DNA of 8,433 bases from an uncultured Planctomycetaceae bacterium (GCA_903921945.1 CAIXSC010000986.1:1-8433), one strand, 5' to 3'. Numbered from the stretch's first letter, positions 1-7,054 are shown. Numbers and translations: made by a program. Notes: generated by a model from the letters alone, not told the origin.

Positions 1-13
1 AGACCAGTTGATG

Positions 14-436
14 TTACAGCGAGCAAAGCCGGAAGCGCGTGTGGAATGCCTGTGTGTTGTTAAAGAGAATCTCGTCGAGAAAACAGATGCTTATGGCTGG
101 GGCCAAGCTGCGATACGCCTCGGATTCTCCCAATTGCTGGCTGTAAATGCTGGCGAGGTAGTACACGAGCCGGCTGGACAACGCCCGGGACGGCGACGTT
201 TGCATCTCCAAGTTGTACTGTCGCCCGCACGTGTCCCGTGCCCGTAAGTCCAGGATCGACAGCTTGTCGTCCTCGAAATCCTTCTCCAAAAAAGGGTTGA
301 GGATCTCTACGTCAGTTACAGAGAACTGATGCTCGAAAATCGCATTGAGCAGGTGGATCAGCACCCGTTTGTGATGCGGGTCCCCGAGCAACCGCTTAAA
401 TGCGTAATCCACCGTCGGCGATATTCCTAGGGCCAT
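14..436 (-). CDS. Rpn family PD-(D/E)XK nuclease / putative transposase, N-terminal half, probably interrupted by a stop
   Basis: Rpn-type proteins (TIGR01784-like 'PD-(D/E)XK nuclease family transposase') are DNA endonucleases linked to RecA-independent recombination. The N-terminus has the family signature ISPTVDYAFKRLLG, followed by a helix rich in leucine and histidine. The nuclease core follows: an acidic stretch, then SILDLRARD and YNLEMQ, giving the D...ExQ catalytic pattern. The frame stops at TAA (14-16) after 140 residues, about half the usual 280-300. Beyond the stop the same frame reads HQLV to the window edge, which resembles the family continuation after FRL, so a nonsense mutation is likely. 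Two ATGs lie six bases apart (442 and 436). I chose 436 because the AAAGGGGG at 443-450 sits six bases before it but directly abuts the first. The family assignment is firm; whether the product is functional is doubtful. Confidence 0.8.
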   Translation of the reverse strand: MALGISPTVDYAFKRLLGDPHHKRVLIHLLNAIFEHQFSVTDVEILNPFLEKDFEDDKLSILDLRARDTCGRQYNLEMQTSPSRALSSRLVYYLASIYSQQLGESEAYRSLAPAISICFLDEILFNNTQAFHTRFRLCSL

Positions 437-468
437 CGACATCCCCCTTTGAGCACCGCGTCGCGCAT
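427..468 (-). other. Possible 13-codon leader ORF overlapping the nuclease start
   Basis: On the minus strand an ATG at 466-468 is preceded by AGGGAG with a six-base spacer. It opens a 13-codon frame (MRDAVLKGGCRWP) ending in TAG at 427-429. The frame overlaps both candidate starts of the nuclease gene and lies in a different reading frame. Its ribosome binding site is at least as good as that of the nuclease, so translational coupling or a short leader peptide is conceivable. The ORF is short enough to be chance, and nothing in the peptide suggests a function. Confidence 0.2.
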
Positions 469-710
469 CCGTTTCTCCCTAACATCTTAGAGCGGTGAAC
501 ATCCATCCCTTCGAACCATCGATCACCCCGCACAACCGCACAACCGCGCGAGCTTGTCGTCGATCGTGCCGGTGGCTGGTGAAGTGCTCCACCAATCGAG
601 CTGCGTGCCGGCCGTTGCGCACGACCGGGGCGTTAAGGGGGGAAACTGGTTACAACCCGAACCGCATCGGCTGACCTATACTTCCGTCGTCCTGAATGTT
701 TTTTCGCCCT
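443..710. other. Intergenic region between divergent genes
   Basis: No further gene is supported here. The left part holds the leader ORF and ribosome binding site of the minus-strand nuclease. At 528-543 there is an 8-base unit (CCGCACAA) in two tandem copies. At 648-657 a small palindrome, GGTT-AC-AACC, lies just upstream of the candidate promoter of the plus-strand operon and could be an operator, but it is too short to be persuasive. I saw no RNA gene. Confidence 0.5.
677..682 (+). promoter_or_regulatory. Candidate -10 element for the cytochrome/DUF1501 operon
   Basis: TATACT matches the sigma-70 -10 consensus at five of six positions and stands out in a GC-rich gap. Transcription would begin near 689, leaving a leader of about 34 bases before the start at 723. 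There is no recognisable -35 hexamer at the proper spacing (the region near 654-659 is AACCCG), so an activator or an alternative sigma factor may be needed. A palindrome at 648-657 overlaps that region. Confidence 0.35.
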
Positions 711-715
711 GAGGG
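711..715 (+). promoter_or_regulatory. Ribosome binding site that decides the start of the cytochrome/DUF1549/DUF1553 gene
   Basis: GAGGG at 711-715 is seven bases from the ATG at 723. The upstream in-frame ATG at 696 has only pyrimidine-rich sequence before it and would lie almost at the predicted transcription start. The ATG at 723 is therefore the better start, giving a protein nine residues shorter than the longest frame. Confidence 0.55.
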
Positions 716-722
716 CCGTCGG

Positions 723-3700
723 ATGCGATCGCCTCAAACGTTGTTTAGCGCTATGGCACTCAGCCCGCTCTGGAATCGAACCGCCATAAAGGCCGCCATA
801 TTGGCCGCCTTTTCGGCGGCTGTCACAGCGGTTATCTCGGCGGCTGTCGCAGCGGCAGTTGCTTGTCCTTCGAGGCTTCTTGCCGAGGAACCGGCCGTGA
901 CCGCTTCGGGGCCGAAGGCGTCCACGCCCACTCCGGCGGTGGACTATCTTCGCGACGTGAAGCCGCTACTGGCCAAACGCTGTGTCGCTTGCCATGGCGC
1001 CCTGCAGCAGAAAAATGGTTTGCGGCTCGACACGGCGGCCAGCATGCGCCGGGGTGGCGAGAGCGGCCCGGCGATCGTTCCCGGAAAGCCGGCTGAGAGC
1101 TTGCTGATCCAGGTTGTGACGGGCGAAGCCGGTTTTCGCATGCCGCCCGCTGGCGATGGAACTCCGCTGACCGCCGCGGAGCTTGACCTCCTGCGTCGTT
1201 GGATCGACGGTGGAGCGGCGGCGCCGGCGGATGAAAAGCCGCCGGAAACGCCCGCGGAATACTGGTCGTATCGCTCGCCGGTCCGCCCGTCGCTGCCGAA
1301 GCAGATGGCTAGCGACGCGCACGGGGCGTTGCGACGCTGGGTTCGGGATCCGGTCGACGCATTCATCGGGGCCGAACATGACCGACTCGGAATCACGCCT
1401 CGGCCCGCTGCCGAGCCGGCCGTTTGGCTGCGACGCGTCACGATCGACCTCACCGGCCTGCCGCCGACCGCCGATGAACTCCACGAATTCACCGCGGATG
1501 CCAGTCCGGACGCGGCCGAGCGGGTTGTCGACCGCTTGCTCGCGCGGCCGACCCATGGCGAGCGCTGGGGACGCCACTGGATGGACGTGTGGCGCTACAG
1601 CGATTGGTATGGCAGCCGTAACATCAACGAGATCCGCTACAGCCAACGGCACATTTGGCGGTGGCGCGATTGGATCGTGCAGTCGCTGAACCGCGATCGG
1701 TCGTACACTCGGATGGTCGAGGAGATGCTGGCGGGTGACGAGGTCGCGCCGGCTGACCCTGAGGCGCTCGCCGCCACTGGGTTCCTGGGCCGCAACTGGT
1801 ACAAGTTCGACCGCAATGTGTGGATGTTCGAAACGATCGAACAGACGGGGCAAGCGTTCATGGCGACGACGTTCAAGTGCGCTCGCTGCCACGATCACAA
1901 ATTCGATCCGCTGACGCAGGACGATTACTATCGATTCCGCGCCGTGTTCGAACCGCACGATGTTCGCACCGATCGGCTGGGCTCGGATGGCGAAACCGAG
2001 AAAGACGCGACACTTGGCCAAGTATTGAAAGTCGGCGTCGCCCGTGTTTTCGACAAACAATTGGATGTGCCGACATTCGTATTCCAGCGGGGCGATAGCC
2101 GTTATCCCGATGAGAAACGGCGGATGGACCCGCAAGTTCCCGCCGTGTTCGGTGTCGGAGGTCTTCAGGTCGCTCCTGTGGCTTTGCCCGCCGAAGCGTT
2201 TTATCCCGCGCTGCGACCGGGCGTCGCCGAGGGACTGGTCGCCGAGGCGGCTGGACGCGTCGCTGCCGCCGAGGCCGAAGCGAGCAAACTGCGATCCGCC
2301 GCAACTGCCGCTCGCGAGTCGCTTGCCAAAGCCGAAGCAGCGACCGCGGTATCGCCGCCAACGCCCGCTCCGCCGATGCCCGCTCCGCCAACGCCCGCCC
2401 CGCCGACGCCCGCTCCGCCGATGCCATCCGCGATGGGGCCTGTGGCGGTCGTCGAGCCGATTTACCGTACCCGTTTCGCCGCCGCTGAACCGGCCGTTTG
2501 GAGTCCGCTGAGCGGGACTTGGCAATGGGAAGACGGCAAGCTGAAACAGACGCAGGTGACCAGCTTCGCGACCATCGTGCTGCGGAAGACGCTACCCGAG
2601 CAGTTCGCGTTGAAGTTGCGATATCGCGCATTGGCCGCCGGCAAATTGCGTTCGATTGGATTCAGCTACGACTATGTCGACAACGGCCAGTCGCAGGATG
2701 TCTACACAAGCACGGGCGACAATCAGCAGACGATCCAGGCGTTTCATCGGCAGAACGGGCAGCAAGTCTATCCGGCCGCTGGGATTGTGCCTGTCGTGTT
2801 GAAGGTTGGGCAGGAGACGGTCATCGAGGCGCAGGTGCGCGGCCAGCAACTGGTCCTCAAGCTCAATGGCGAGCAGCGGTTGGTTTACACCTTGCCCACG
2901 CCGCGCCGGACTGGGCAGTTCGCGCTTTGGGTGCATGATGGCGCGGCGGAGTTCCTCGAACTGGAGATCGCTCCCATTGCGCGGACGCTCGACGATGTCC
3001 GGCGTGAAACGCGGCTCGCCGGCTACGCCGTCGCGCTGCAGGAAAAGAAGATCGCGACCGCGCGGGCGGCCGTCGCGTCGCTTGAAGCGCGCCTTTCCGC
3101 CGAGCGGGCCAAGTACACAGCGACCACTGGCGACACCGAGCGGGCGGCGCTGGCGTTGGCGGCGAGTCGAGCGCACCACGCGGTGCTGCTTGCGCAACGC
3201 GAGGAGGAACTCCAGAGCGCCGAGCACGCGCTCGCCGAGACGCGTCTCCCCGACCAGGAAAAGAAGGTCGCCGCCGCGCGGACAGCGGTTGACCAAGCTC
3301 GCGCCCTGCGCGACTCGCCGGACGGCAAGTACGAACCGCTCGGCGAGCCATTTCCAGCCACTTCAACCGGCCGCCGATTGGCGTTGGCGCGGTGGCTCGC
3401 CGATCCACGACATCCGCGAACGTCCCGGGTCGCCGCGAATCACATCTGGTTGCGGCATTTTGGACAAGCGATTGTCCCCAGCGTGGCCAACTTTGGACTC
3501 AACGGCGATCGGCCTTCGCACCCCGAGTTACTGGATTGGATCGCGCTCGAGCTGAGCCGGTCCGGCTGGGAAATGAAACCGCTGCATCGCCGACTCGTGC
3601 TGTCGGCAACTTACCGATTGTCGTCCCAAGAGGGCGGAGACGCGACTGCCGAGCTGGCCCGACGAGTCGATCCCGCCAACCGTTGGCTGTGGCGAATGAA

Positions 3701-4286
3701 CTCGCGACGGATGGAGGCGGAAGCGGTGCGCGATAGCGTGTTGGCGGCCGCCAGCCTGCTCGACCACCGCCAAGGTGGACCTGAGATACCGGAAAGCCAC
3801 GGGCATAACGTCTATCGTCGCAGCTTGTACTTCCGCCTCACCCCGAATGAAAAAATGCGGTTCTTGGAATCGTTCGACGCGGCCGATCCGAACGCCTGCT
3901 ATCGGCGCCGCGAGAGTGTTGTTCCGCAGCAAGCGCTGGTGCTGATGAACAGTCCGCTGGCGATGGATGCGGCGCGGACACTGGCGGCTGAGATCGCGGC
4001 TCAGATCGCGTCGGAGGTTGCCGCCGGCGCCGCAAGCGATCCCGAATCACGGCGGGTCGAGTTGGCGTTCGAACGGGTTTTGGGAAGGCGAGCGACGGCA
4101 GCGGAACAGCGTGAGTGCCGCGAATTCCTGGCGGAGCAAGCTCGGGCGGCTGGACAGCCTGCGGGGCCGGTGTTTCCGGCTGGCACGCCGATTCGAAGGC
4201 CGCCTTCCACCGACTCGGCGCAGCGGGCCTTCGAAGATTTGGTACACGTTCTTTACAATCACAACGAGTTCGTGACGATTCGTTGA
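723..4286 (+). CDS. Secreted planctomycete cytochrome (PSCyt1) - DUF1549 - lectin-like insert - DUF1553 protein
   Basis: Residues are numbered from the longer start at 696; subtract 9 for the chosen start. An alanine-rich Sec-type signal spans about 30-63, with likely cleavage after LLA. The PSCyt1 domain (82-175) has haem-binding CVACH at 96-100 and a probable axial Met149 in RMPP. DUF1549 (218-424) carries RRVTIDLTGLPPT and a second CARCH at 395-399, both typical of the family. Next come a short coiled coil (516-552), five PP[TM]PA repeats (554-578), a beta-rich concanavalin/DUF1080-like domain (about 589-761) and a long Ala/Glu/Arg coiled coil (764-873). DUF1553 runs from about 892 and ends with the conserved YNHNEF-type tail. 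The length of about 1190 residues is at the large end for the family. The protein probably acts outside the cytoplasmic membrane with its operon partner. Redox or carbohydrate-related roles have been suggested for such proteins, but the reaction is unknown. Confidence 0.95.
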   Translation: MRSPQTLFSAMALSPLWNRTAIKAAILAAFSAAVTAVISAAVAAAVACPSRLLAEEPAVTASGPKASTPTPAVDYLRDVKPLLAKRCVACHGALQQKNGLRLDTAASMRRGGESGPAIVPGKPAESLLIQVVTGEAGFRMPPAGDGTPLTAAELDLLRRWIDGGAAAPADEKPPETPAEYWSYRSPVRPSLPKQMASDAHGALRRWVRDPVDAFIGAEHDRLGITPRPAAEPAVWLRRVTIDLTGLPPTADELHEFTADASPDAAERVVDRLLARPTHGERWGRHWMDVWRYSDWYGSRNINEIRYSQRHIWRWRDWIVQSLNRDRSYTRMVEEMLAGDEVAPADPEALAATGFLGRNWYKFDRNVWMFETIEQTGQAFMATTFKCARCHDHKFDPLTQDDYYRFRAVFEPHDVRTDRLGSDGETEKDATLGQVLKVGVARVFDKQLDVPTFVFQRGDSRYPDEKRRMDPQVPAVFGVGGLQVAPVALPAEAFYPALRPGVAEGLVAEAAGRVAAAEAEASKLRSAATAARESLAKAEAATAVSPPTPAPPMPAPPTPAPPTPAPPMPSAMGPVAVVEPIYRTRFAAAEPAVWSPLSGTWQWEDGKLKQTQVTSFATIVLRKTLPEQFALKLRYRALAAGKLRSIGFSYDYVDNGQSQDVYTSTGDNQQTIQAFHRQNGQQVYPAAGIVPVVLKVGQETVIEAQVRGQQLVLKLNGEQRLVYTLPTPRRTGQFALWVHDGAAEFLELEIAPIARTLDDVRRETRLAGYAVALQEKKIATARAAVASLEARLSAERAKYTATTGDTERAALALAASRAHHAVLLAQREEELQSAEHALAETRLPDQEKKVAAARTAVDQARALRDSPDGKYEPLGEPFPATSTGRRLALARWLADPRHPRTSRVAANHIWLRHFGQAIVPSVANFGLNGDRPSHPELLDWIALELSRSGWEMKPLHRRLVLSATYRLSSQEGGDATAELARRVDPANRWLWRMNSRRMEAEAVRDSVLAAASLLDHRQGGPEIPESHGHNVYRRSLYFRLTPNEKMRFLESFDAADPNACYRRRESVVPQQALVLMNSPLAMDAARTLAAEIAAQIASEVAAGAASDPESRRVELAFERVLGRRATAAEQRECREFLAEQARAAGQPAGPVFPAGTPIRRPPSTDSAQRAFEDLVHVLYNHNEFVTIR
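813..860 (+). repeat. 24-base tandem duplication within the signal peptide
   Basis: Two adjacent 24-base units (813-836 and 837-860) match at 19 of 24 positions, both opening with TCGGCGGCTGTC. They encode SAAVTAVI and SAAVAAAV, which form most of the hydrophobic core of the signal peptide. The differences are concentrated at the 3' end of the unit. Confidence 0.7.
2355..2429 (+). repeat. Five 15-base tandem repeats encoding a PP[TM]PA linker
   Basis: Five in-frame units of 15 bases begin at 2355, 2370, 2385, 2400 and 2415, with consensus CCGCC(A/G)(A/C)(C/T)GCCCGCT. They encode PPTPA, PPMPA, PPTPA, PPTPA and PPMPS. The array joins the first coiled coil to the lectin-like domain and would form a stiff polyproline tether. 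The near identity of units at the DNA level points to recent slippage or expansion. Confidence 0.85.
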
Positions 4287-4330
4287 CGATGAACTAGCGA
4301 GTCGATCAGGCGGTAAGACGGAGTGGGACA

Positions 4331-5797
4331 ATGGCGATGCGATTTCCGTGCGGCCGGGTGCCTCGACGGCGTTTTCTCGCTGACTGCGGCCTGGGGTTCA
4401 CTGGATTGGCGCTGGGAGCGATGCTGCATCGCGACGGCGTGTCGCGGGCGATGGCGGAGACCGAAGCCGAATGGCGGCCGCCGACCGGGCTGCCCCATTT
4501 TCCAGCGAAGGCCAAAAGTGTGATTTGGTTCTTCATGTTGGGAGGAACGAGCCATCTGGAGAGCTTTGATCTGAAGCCGGAGATCAACAAGCATGCCGGC
4601 AAGACGATCGAGGCGTCTCCGTATAAATCCACGGTGCTCGACTCGCCGTACTACCGCAAAAATGTCCGCGATTTCGCGGGCACGCCGCGGGCGCTGATGG
4701 CGTCGCTGTACCCGCTTCAGGTCGGCTTCCAGAAACGCGGACAGAGCGGGTTGGATGTGAGCGACTGGTGGCCGCATGTGGGCGACTGCGCCGACGACTT
4801 GGCGGTCGTTCGCTCGATGTGGACCACGGACAACGATCATGCGGCTCAACTGCAGTTCCACACGGGGCGGCATATCTTCGACGGGTTCCATCCATCGATT
4901 GGGTCGTGGGTCCATTACGGGTTGGGGTCGAGCAACGACAATCTGCCGCAGTTTGTGGTGATGGGGCCGTCTCCGGGGGACTGCTGTGGCGGCGTTGGGG
5001 CGCACGACGGCAGTTATCTAGGGCCGGATCATTCCGGGGTGACGCTCAGCCTGGACCCCGCCAACCCCTTGCCGTTCGGCACGCCGGGCGAATCGGTGTC
5101 GATCGCGGGCCGGCGCCGTCAACTCGATCTGCTCCAGCGGTTGAACGGGATGGCGGCGGTCGAGTATCCCGACGACGCGGCGATGAAAGCGCGAATCAAA
5201 TCGTACGAGCTCGCATTCCGCATGCAGATGTCGGTGCCTGAAGTGGTGCGGTTTCAGGACGAGTCGGCGCGGACGCTGGAGATGTACGGCTTCAACCAGC
5301 CAGCGACCCAGACTGTCGCTCGCCAGTGTTTAGCCGCGCGGCGGTTGGTCGAGCGCGGCGTGCGCTTCGTGCAAATCTACGACGATGGCTGGGACGCGCA
5401 TTCAAAACTGTTGTCGAATCACACGACGCGATGCAAAGCGGTCGATCAGCCAATCGGCGCCCTGCTCAAGGACCTCAAGCAACGCGGACTCCTGGACGAA
5501 ACGCTCGTGGTCTGGGCCACGGAGTTCGGTCGGACGCCGGGAGCCGAGCGTTCCGATGGCCGCGACCATCATCCGTATGGCTTTTCCGTGTGGATGGCCG
5601 GCGGCGGGATTCGCGGCGGCATCGCGCACGGAGCCACGGATGAAATCGGCTTTCACGCCGTCGAGGACCGCCATTACGTGACCGACATTCACGCGACCGT
5701 GCTTCACCAGCTCGGGCTGGACCCCCGACGCCTGGAAATCCCCGGCCAGAAACGGTTGGAGATTGACTTCGGCACGCCGATCCACGCGATCCTGTAA
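4331..5797 (+). CDS. DUF1501 family protein with twin-arginine signal
   Basis: DUF1501 proteins belong to the alkaline phosphatase/sulfatase-like fold and are typically paired with DUF1549/DUF1553 proteins. The N-terminus has a Tat motif (R12-R13-R14-F15-L16) followed by a hydrophobic GLGFTGLALGAML, so the folded protein should be exported. Candidate metal or active-site motifs appear in the usual order: GGTSHLESFD (71-80), DNDHAAQLQFHTGR (167-180), DDGWDAH (351-357), TEFGRTP (397-403), GRDHHP (410-415) and TDIHATVLHQLGLD (451-464). At 488 residues it is full length and intact. GGAG at 4320-4323, seven bases before the ATG, fixes the start. The gene follows the cytochrome gene by 44 bases with no terminator between them, so they are very likely co-transcribed. 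The substrate is unknown; the family name implies no proven activity. Confidence 0.95.
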   Translation: MAMRFPCGRVPRRRFLADCGLGFTGLALGAMLHRDGVSRAMAETEAEWRPPTGLPHFPAKAKSVIWFFMLGGTSHLESFDLKPEINKHAGKTIEASPYKSTVLDSPYYRKNVRDFAGTPRALMASLYPLQVGFQKRGQSGLDVSDWWPHVGDCADDLAVVRSMWTTDNDHAAQLQFHTGRHIFDGFHPSIGSWVHYGLGSSNDNLPQFVVMGPSPGDCCGGVGAHDGSYLGPDHSGVTLSLDPANPLPFGTPGESVSIAGRRRQLDLLQRLNGMAAVEYPDDAAMKARIKSYELAFRMQMSVPEVVRFQDESARTLEMYGFNQPATQTVARQCLAARRLVERGVRFVQIYDDGWDAHSKLLSNHTTRCKAVDQPIGALLKDLKQRGLLDETLVVWATEFGRTPGAERSDGRDHHPYGFSVWMAGGGIRGGIAHGATDEIGFHAVEDRHYVTDIHATVLHQLGLDPRRLEIPGQKRLEIDFGTPIHAIL

Positions 5798-5829
5798 AAC
5801 GAGTGGCAGGAACACTGCGGGACTAATGC
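5794..5829 (+). repeat. 36-base repeat, copy 1, beginning at the DUF1501 stop codon
   Basis: This 36-base segment matches 5868-5903 at 28 of 36 positions. The first 12 bases (GTAAAACGAGTG) are identical. It includes the TAA stop of the preceding gene at 5795-5797. The similarity ends abruptly on both sides. The hairpin seen in copy 2 is mostly lost here. Confidence 0.65.
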
Positions 5830-5867
5830 CGCCCCAACCGCGTCCGCCATGCGGATCAGCAGGTCGG

Positions 5868-5903
5868 GTAAAACGAGTGAGAAGAACGTTGTGGGACCAA
5901 CGC
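5868..5903 (+). repeat. 36-base repeat, copy 2, containing a hairpin
   Basis: This is the second copy, in the same orientation, 74 bases from the first. Its 3' half contains CGTTG-TGGGAC-CAACG, an inverted repeat absent in intact form from copy 1. Six of the eight differences are transitions. It lies in the convergent gap between the DUF1501 gene and the lyase gene. Confidence 0.65.
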
Positions 5904-5904
5904 T
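5885..5904 (-). terminator. Candidate terminator for the DapA-like gene
   Basis: Read on the minus strand, the arms AGCGTTG and CAACGTT pair over seven bases, including one G-U, around a six-base loop (GTCCCA). CTTCTC follows, a weak pyrimidine/U-rich tail. The hairpin lies about 67 bases downstream of the lyase stop codon. On the plus strand the outer pairs include an A-C mismatch, so it would serve that direction less well. Confidence 0.35.
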
Positions 5905-5931
5905 CACACGCTTTTCACGCCTGTCCAGCGT

Positions 5932-5956
5932 TTCGCGGTTCATGCATCTCCGCGAA
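5932..5956. repeat. Inverted repeat just downstream of the DapA-like stop
   Basis: TTCGCGG (5932-5938) and CCGCGAA (5950-5956) are perfect complements around an 11-base loop, 14 bases beyond the lyase stop codon. No T-tract follows on either strand, so it is more likely an mRNA 3'-end structure than an intrinsic terminator. Confidence 0.4.
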
Positions 5957-5970
5957 CTGTCGCGGCTCGA

Positions 5971-6990
5971 CTACGCCATGCCGCGTTTTTTCAGCTCGCC
6001 GACGACGCCTTGAACGATGCGGGCGATCGCTTCCGGGTCGACGGGAGCCGGTGTGGAGCAACCGCAGAGCGGTTCATCGGTGAAGCCTTCGGCGGCGAGC
6101 AGGCATTGCAATTGATCGCGCACTTTGTCGAGCTGCAATTGCTGATTGAATGATTGCGGTTGCCGGCCGATGCCGGTTTGGAAGCCGCGGAGCTGCATAC
6201 CAGCGCGTACGCCCTCGGGAAACTCGGACGAGAAAATCATAGCGTCGAAGAGTTTGAGCAAGCGGTATTGCAGGTCGAGCGCTTCGGTCAGCTTTCCGGC
6301 AATCGTCAGGTCGTACAGTTTGCGGGTGACTTCCGGGACAACGCCGCTGGTGGCATTCGTTCCACCGTCGCAGCCGACGAGCAGCATCGGCATGAGGGCG
6401 GCGTCCCAGCCGGTGAGGAAAGAGAAGTCGGGGCGTGTGGGACGGACGGCGGCGATCATCCGCATCATGTGCGGCAGGTCGCCGGAGGAATCCTTGATTG
6501 CCACGATGCGCGGGCAATCCTCGGCCAACCGCTGCACAGTGGGAACATCGATCGGCGACGCGAACAGCGGAATGTTGTACAGGGTGACATCGATCGGCGA
6601 GTTGTCCGCGATCTCTTTGAAGTAGGCGTATACGCCAGCCGGGCTGAGCTTGTAGTAGAACGGCGAAACGATGGCGACGGCCCGCGCGCCGAGTTTGTGA
6701 TAGTGTTCGCACGCGCGGATCGTCTCGCGGGTGTTCGCCTCGGCCGCGCCGGCCAGGATCGGCACCCGGCCCCGGGTTTGGTCGGCCATGATCTCGATGA
6801 CGCGGCGGCGCTCTTCGGCGGTGAACCGAGTAAACTCGCCCGTCGAACCGTTCGGGTAGAGTCCGTGGACGCCGCGATCGATGAGCCAGTCGACGTAGCG
6901 CCGCAATTCCGGTTCGTTGATTTCTCCGCGGTCGTCCAGCGGCACGATGTTCGGGGTGTAGATGCCGGTCAAACGCTGCGGGGCTGCCAT
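5971..6990 (-). CDS. DapA/NanA family aldolase-lyase (dihydrodipicolinate synthase-like)
   Basis: This family forms a Schiff base between a lysine and a 2-keto acid in a TIM barrel, either condensing or cleaving it. The hallmarks are visible: NGSTGE (47-52) for the carboxylate of the keto acid, SPFYY (109-113), the catalytic tyrosine Y138 in LYNIP, the Schiff-base lysine K166 in VAIKDSSGD, and GCDGGTNATSGVVPE (206-220). At 339 residues it is about 40 longer than usual. The extra C-terminus contains CGC (309-311) and ends in a basic helix. The arginine that follows YNVPS in true DapA is F143 here, so lysine biosynthesis is unlikely; a sugar-acid aldolase or related lyase fits better. There is no signal peptide, so it is cytosolic. 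GGAGAG at 7000-7005, nine bases before the ATG, supports the start. It is transcribed convergently to the DUF1501 gene and divergently from the membrane-protein gene. Confidence 0.93.
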   Translation of the reverse strand: MAAPQRLTGIYTPNIVPLDDRGEINEPELRRYVDWLIDRGVHGLYPNGSTGEFTRFTAEERRRVIEIMADQTRGRVPILAGAAEANTRETIRACEHYHKLGARAVAIVSPFYYKLSPAGVYAYFKEIADNSPIDVTLYNIPLFASPIDVPTVQRLAEDCPRIVAIKDSSGDLPHMMRMIAAVRPTRPDFSFLTGWDAALMPMLLVGCDGGTNATSGVVPEVTRKLYDLTIAGKLTEALDLQYRLLKLFDAMIFSSEFPEGVRAGMQLRGFQTGIGRQPQSFNQQLQLDKVRDQLQCLLAAEGFTDEPLCGCSTPAPVDPEAIARIVQGVVGELKKRGMA

Positions 6991-7026
6991 GGTTGCGATC
7001 TCTCCGGTTTCGGGTCAGACTGGCCC

Positions 7027-7054
7027 ATCATAACTCGACGTCGGCCCGCCGCAA
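7027..7054 (-). promoter_or_regulatory. Candidate sigma-70 promoter of the DapA-like gene
   Basis: On the minus strand, TTGCGG (7049-7054) and TATGAT (7027-7032) are separated by 16 bases. The -10 matches consensus at five of six positions and the -35 keeps the TTG. Transcription would begin near 7020, about 30 bases before the ATG, leaving room for the GGAGAG ribosome binding site. Confidence 0.5.

Noticed and set aside
39..57. Lipoprotein-type cysteine in the cytochrome protein signal (AVAC, residue 57) as an acylation site
   Set aside because: The position -3 residue is Ala rather than Leu, and a better Sec cleavage site (LLA before EE) follows a few residues later. The coordinates given here are residue numbers, not bases.
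966..2525. A 519-codon open frame on the minus strand opposite the cytochrome/DUF1549 gene
   Set aside because: Arg/Gly/His-rich translation without any domain, lying exactly antisense to strong conserved motifs; an artefact of high GC codon use.
5843..5855. Short perfect hairpin TCCGC-CAT-GCGGA between the two repeat copies, considered as a terminator for the operon
   Set aside because: Only five to six pairs with a three-base loop and no T-tract after it; too weak to call.
5763..6083. A 106-codon plus-strand frame across the convergent gap
   Set aside because: It begins inside the DUF1501 gene in another frame, has no ribosome binding site, and crosses the 36-base repeats and the lyase 3' end; no protein features.
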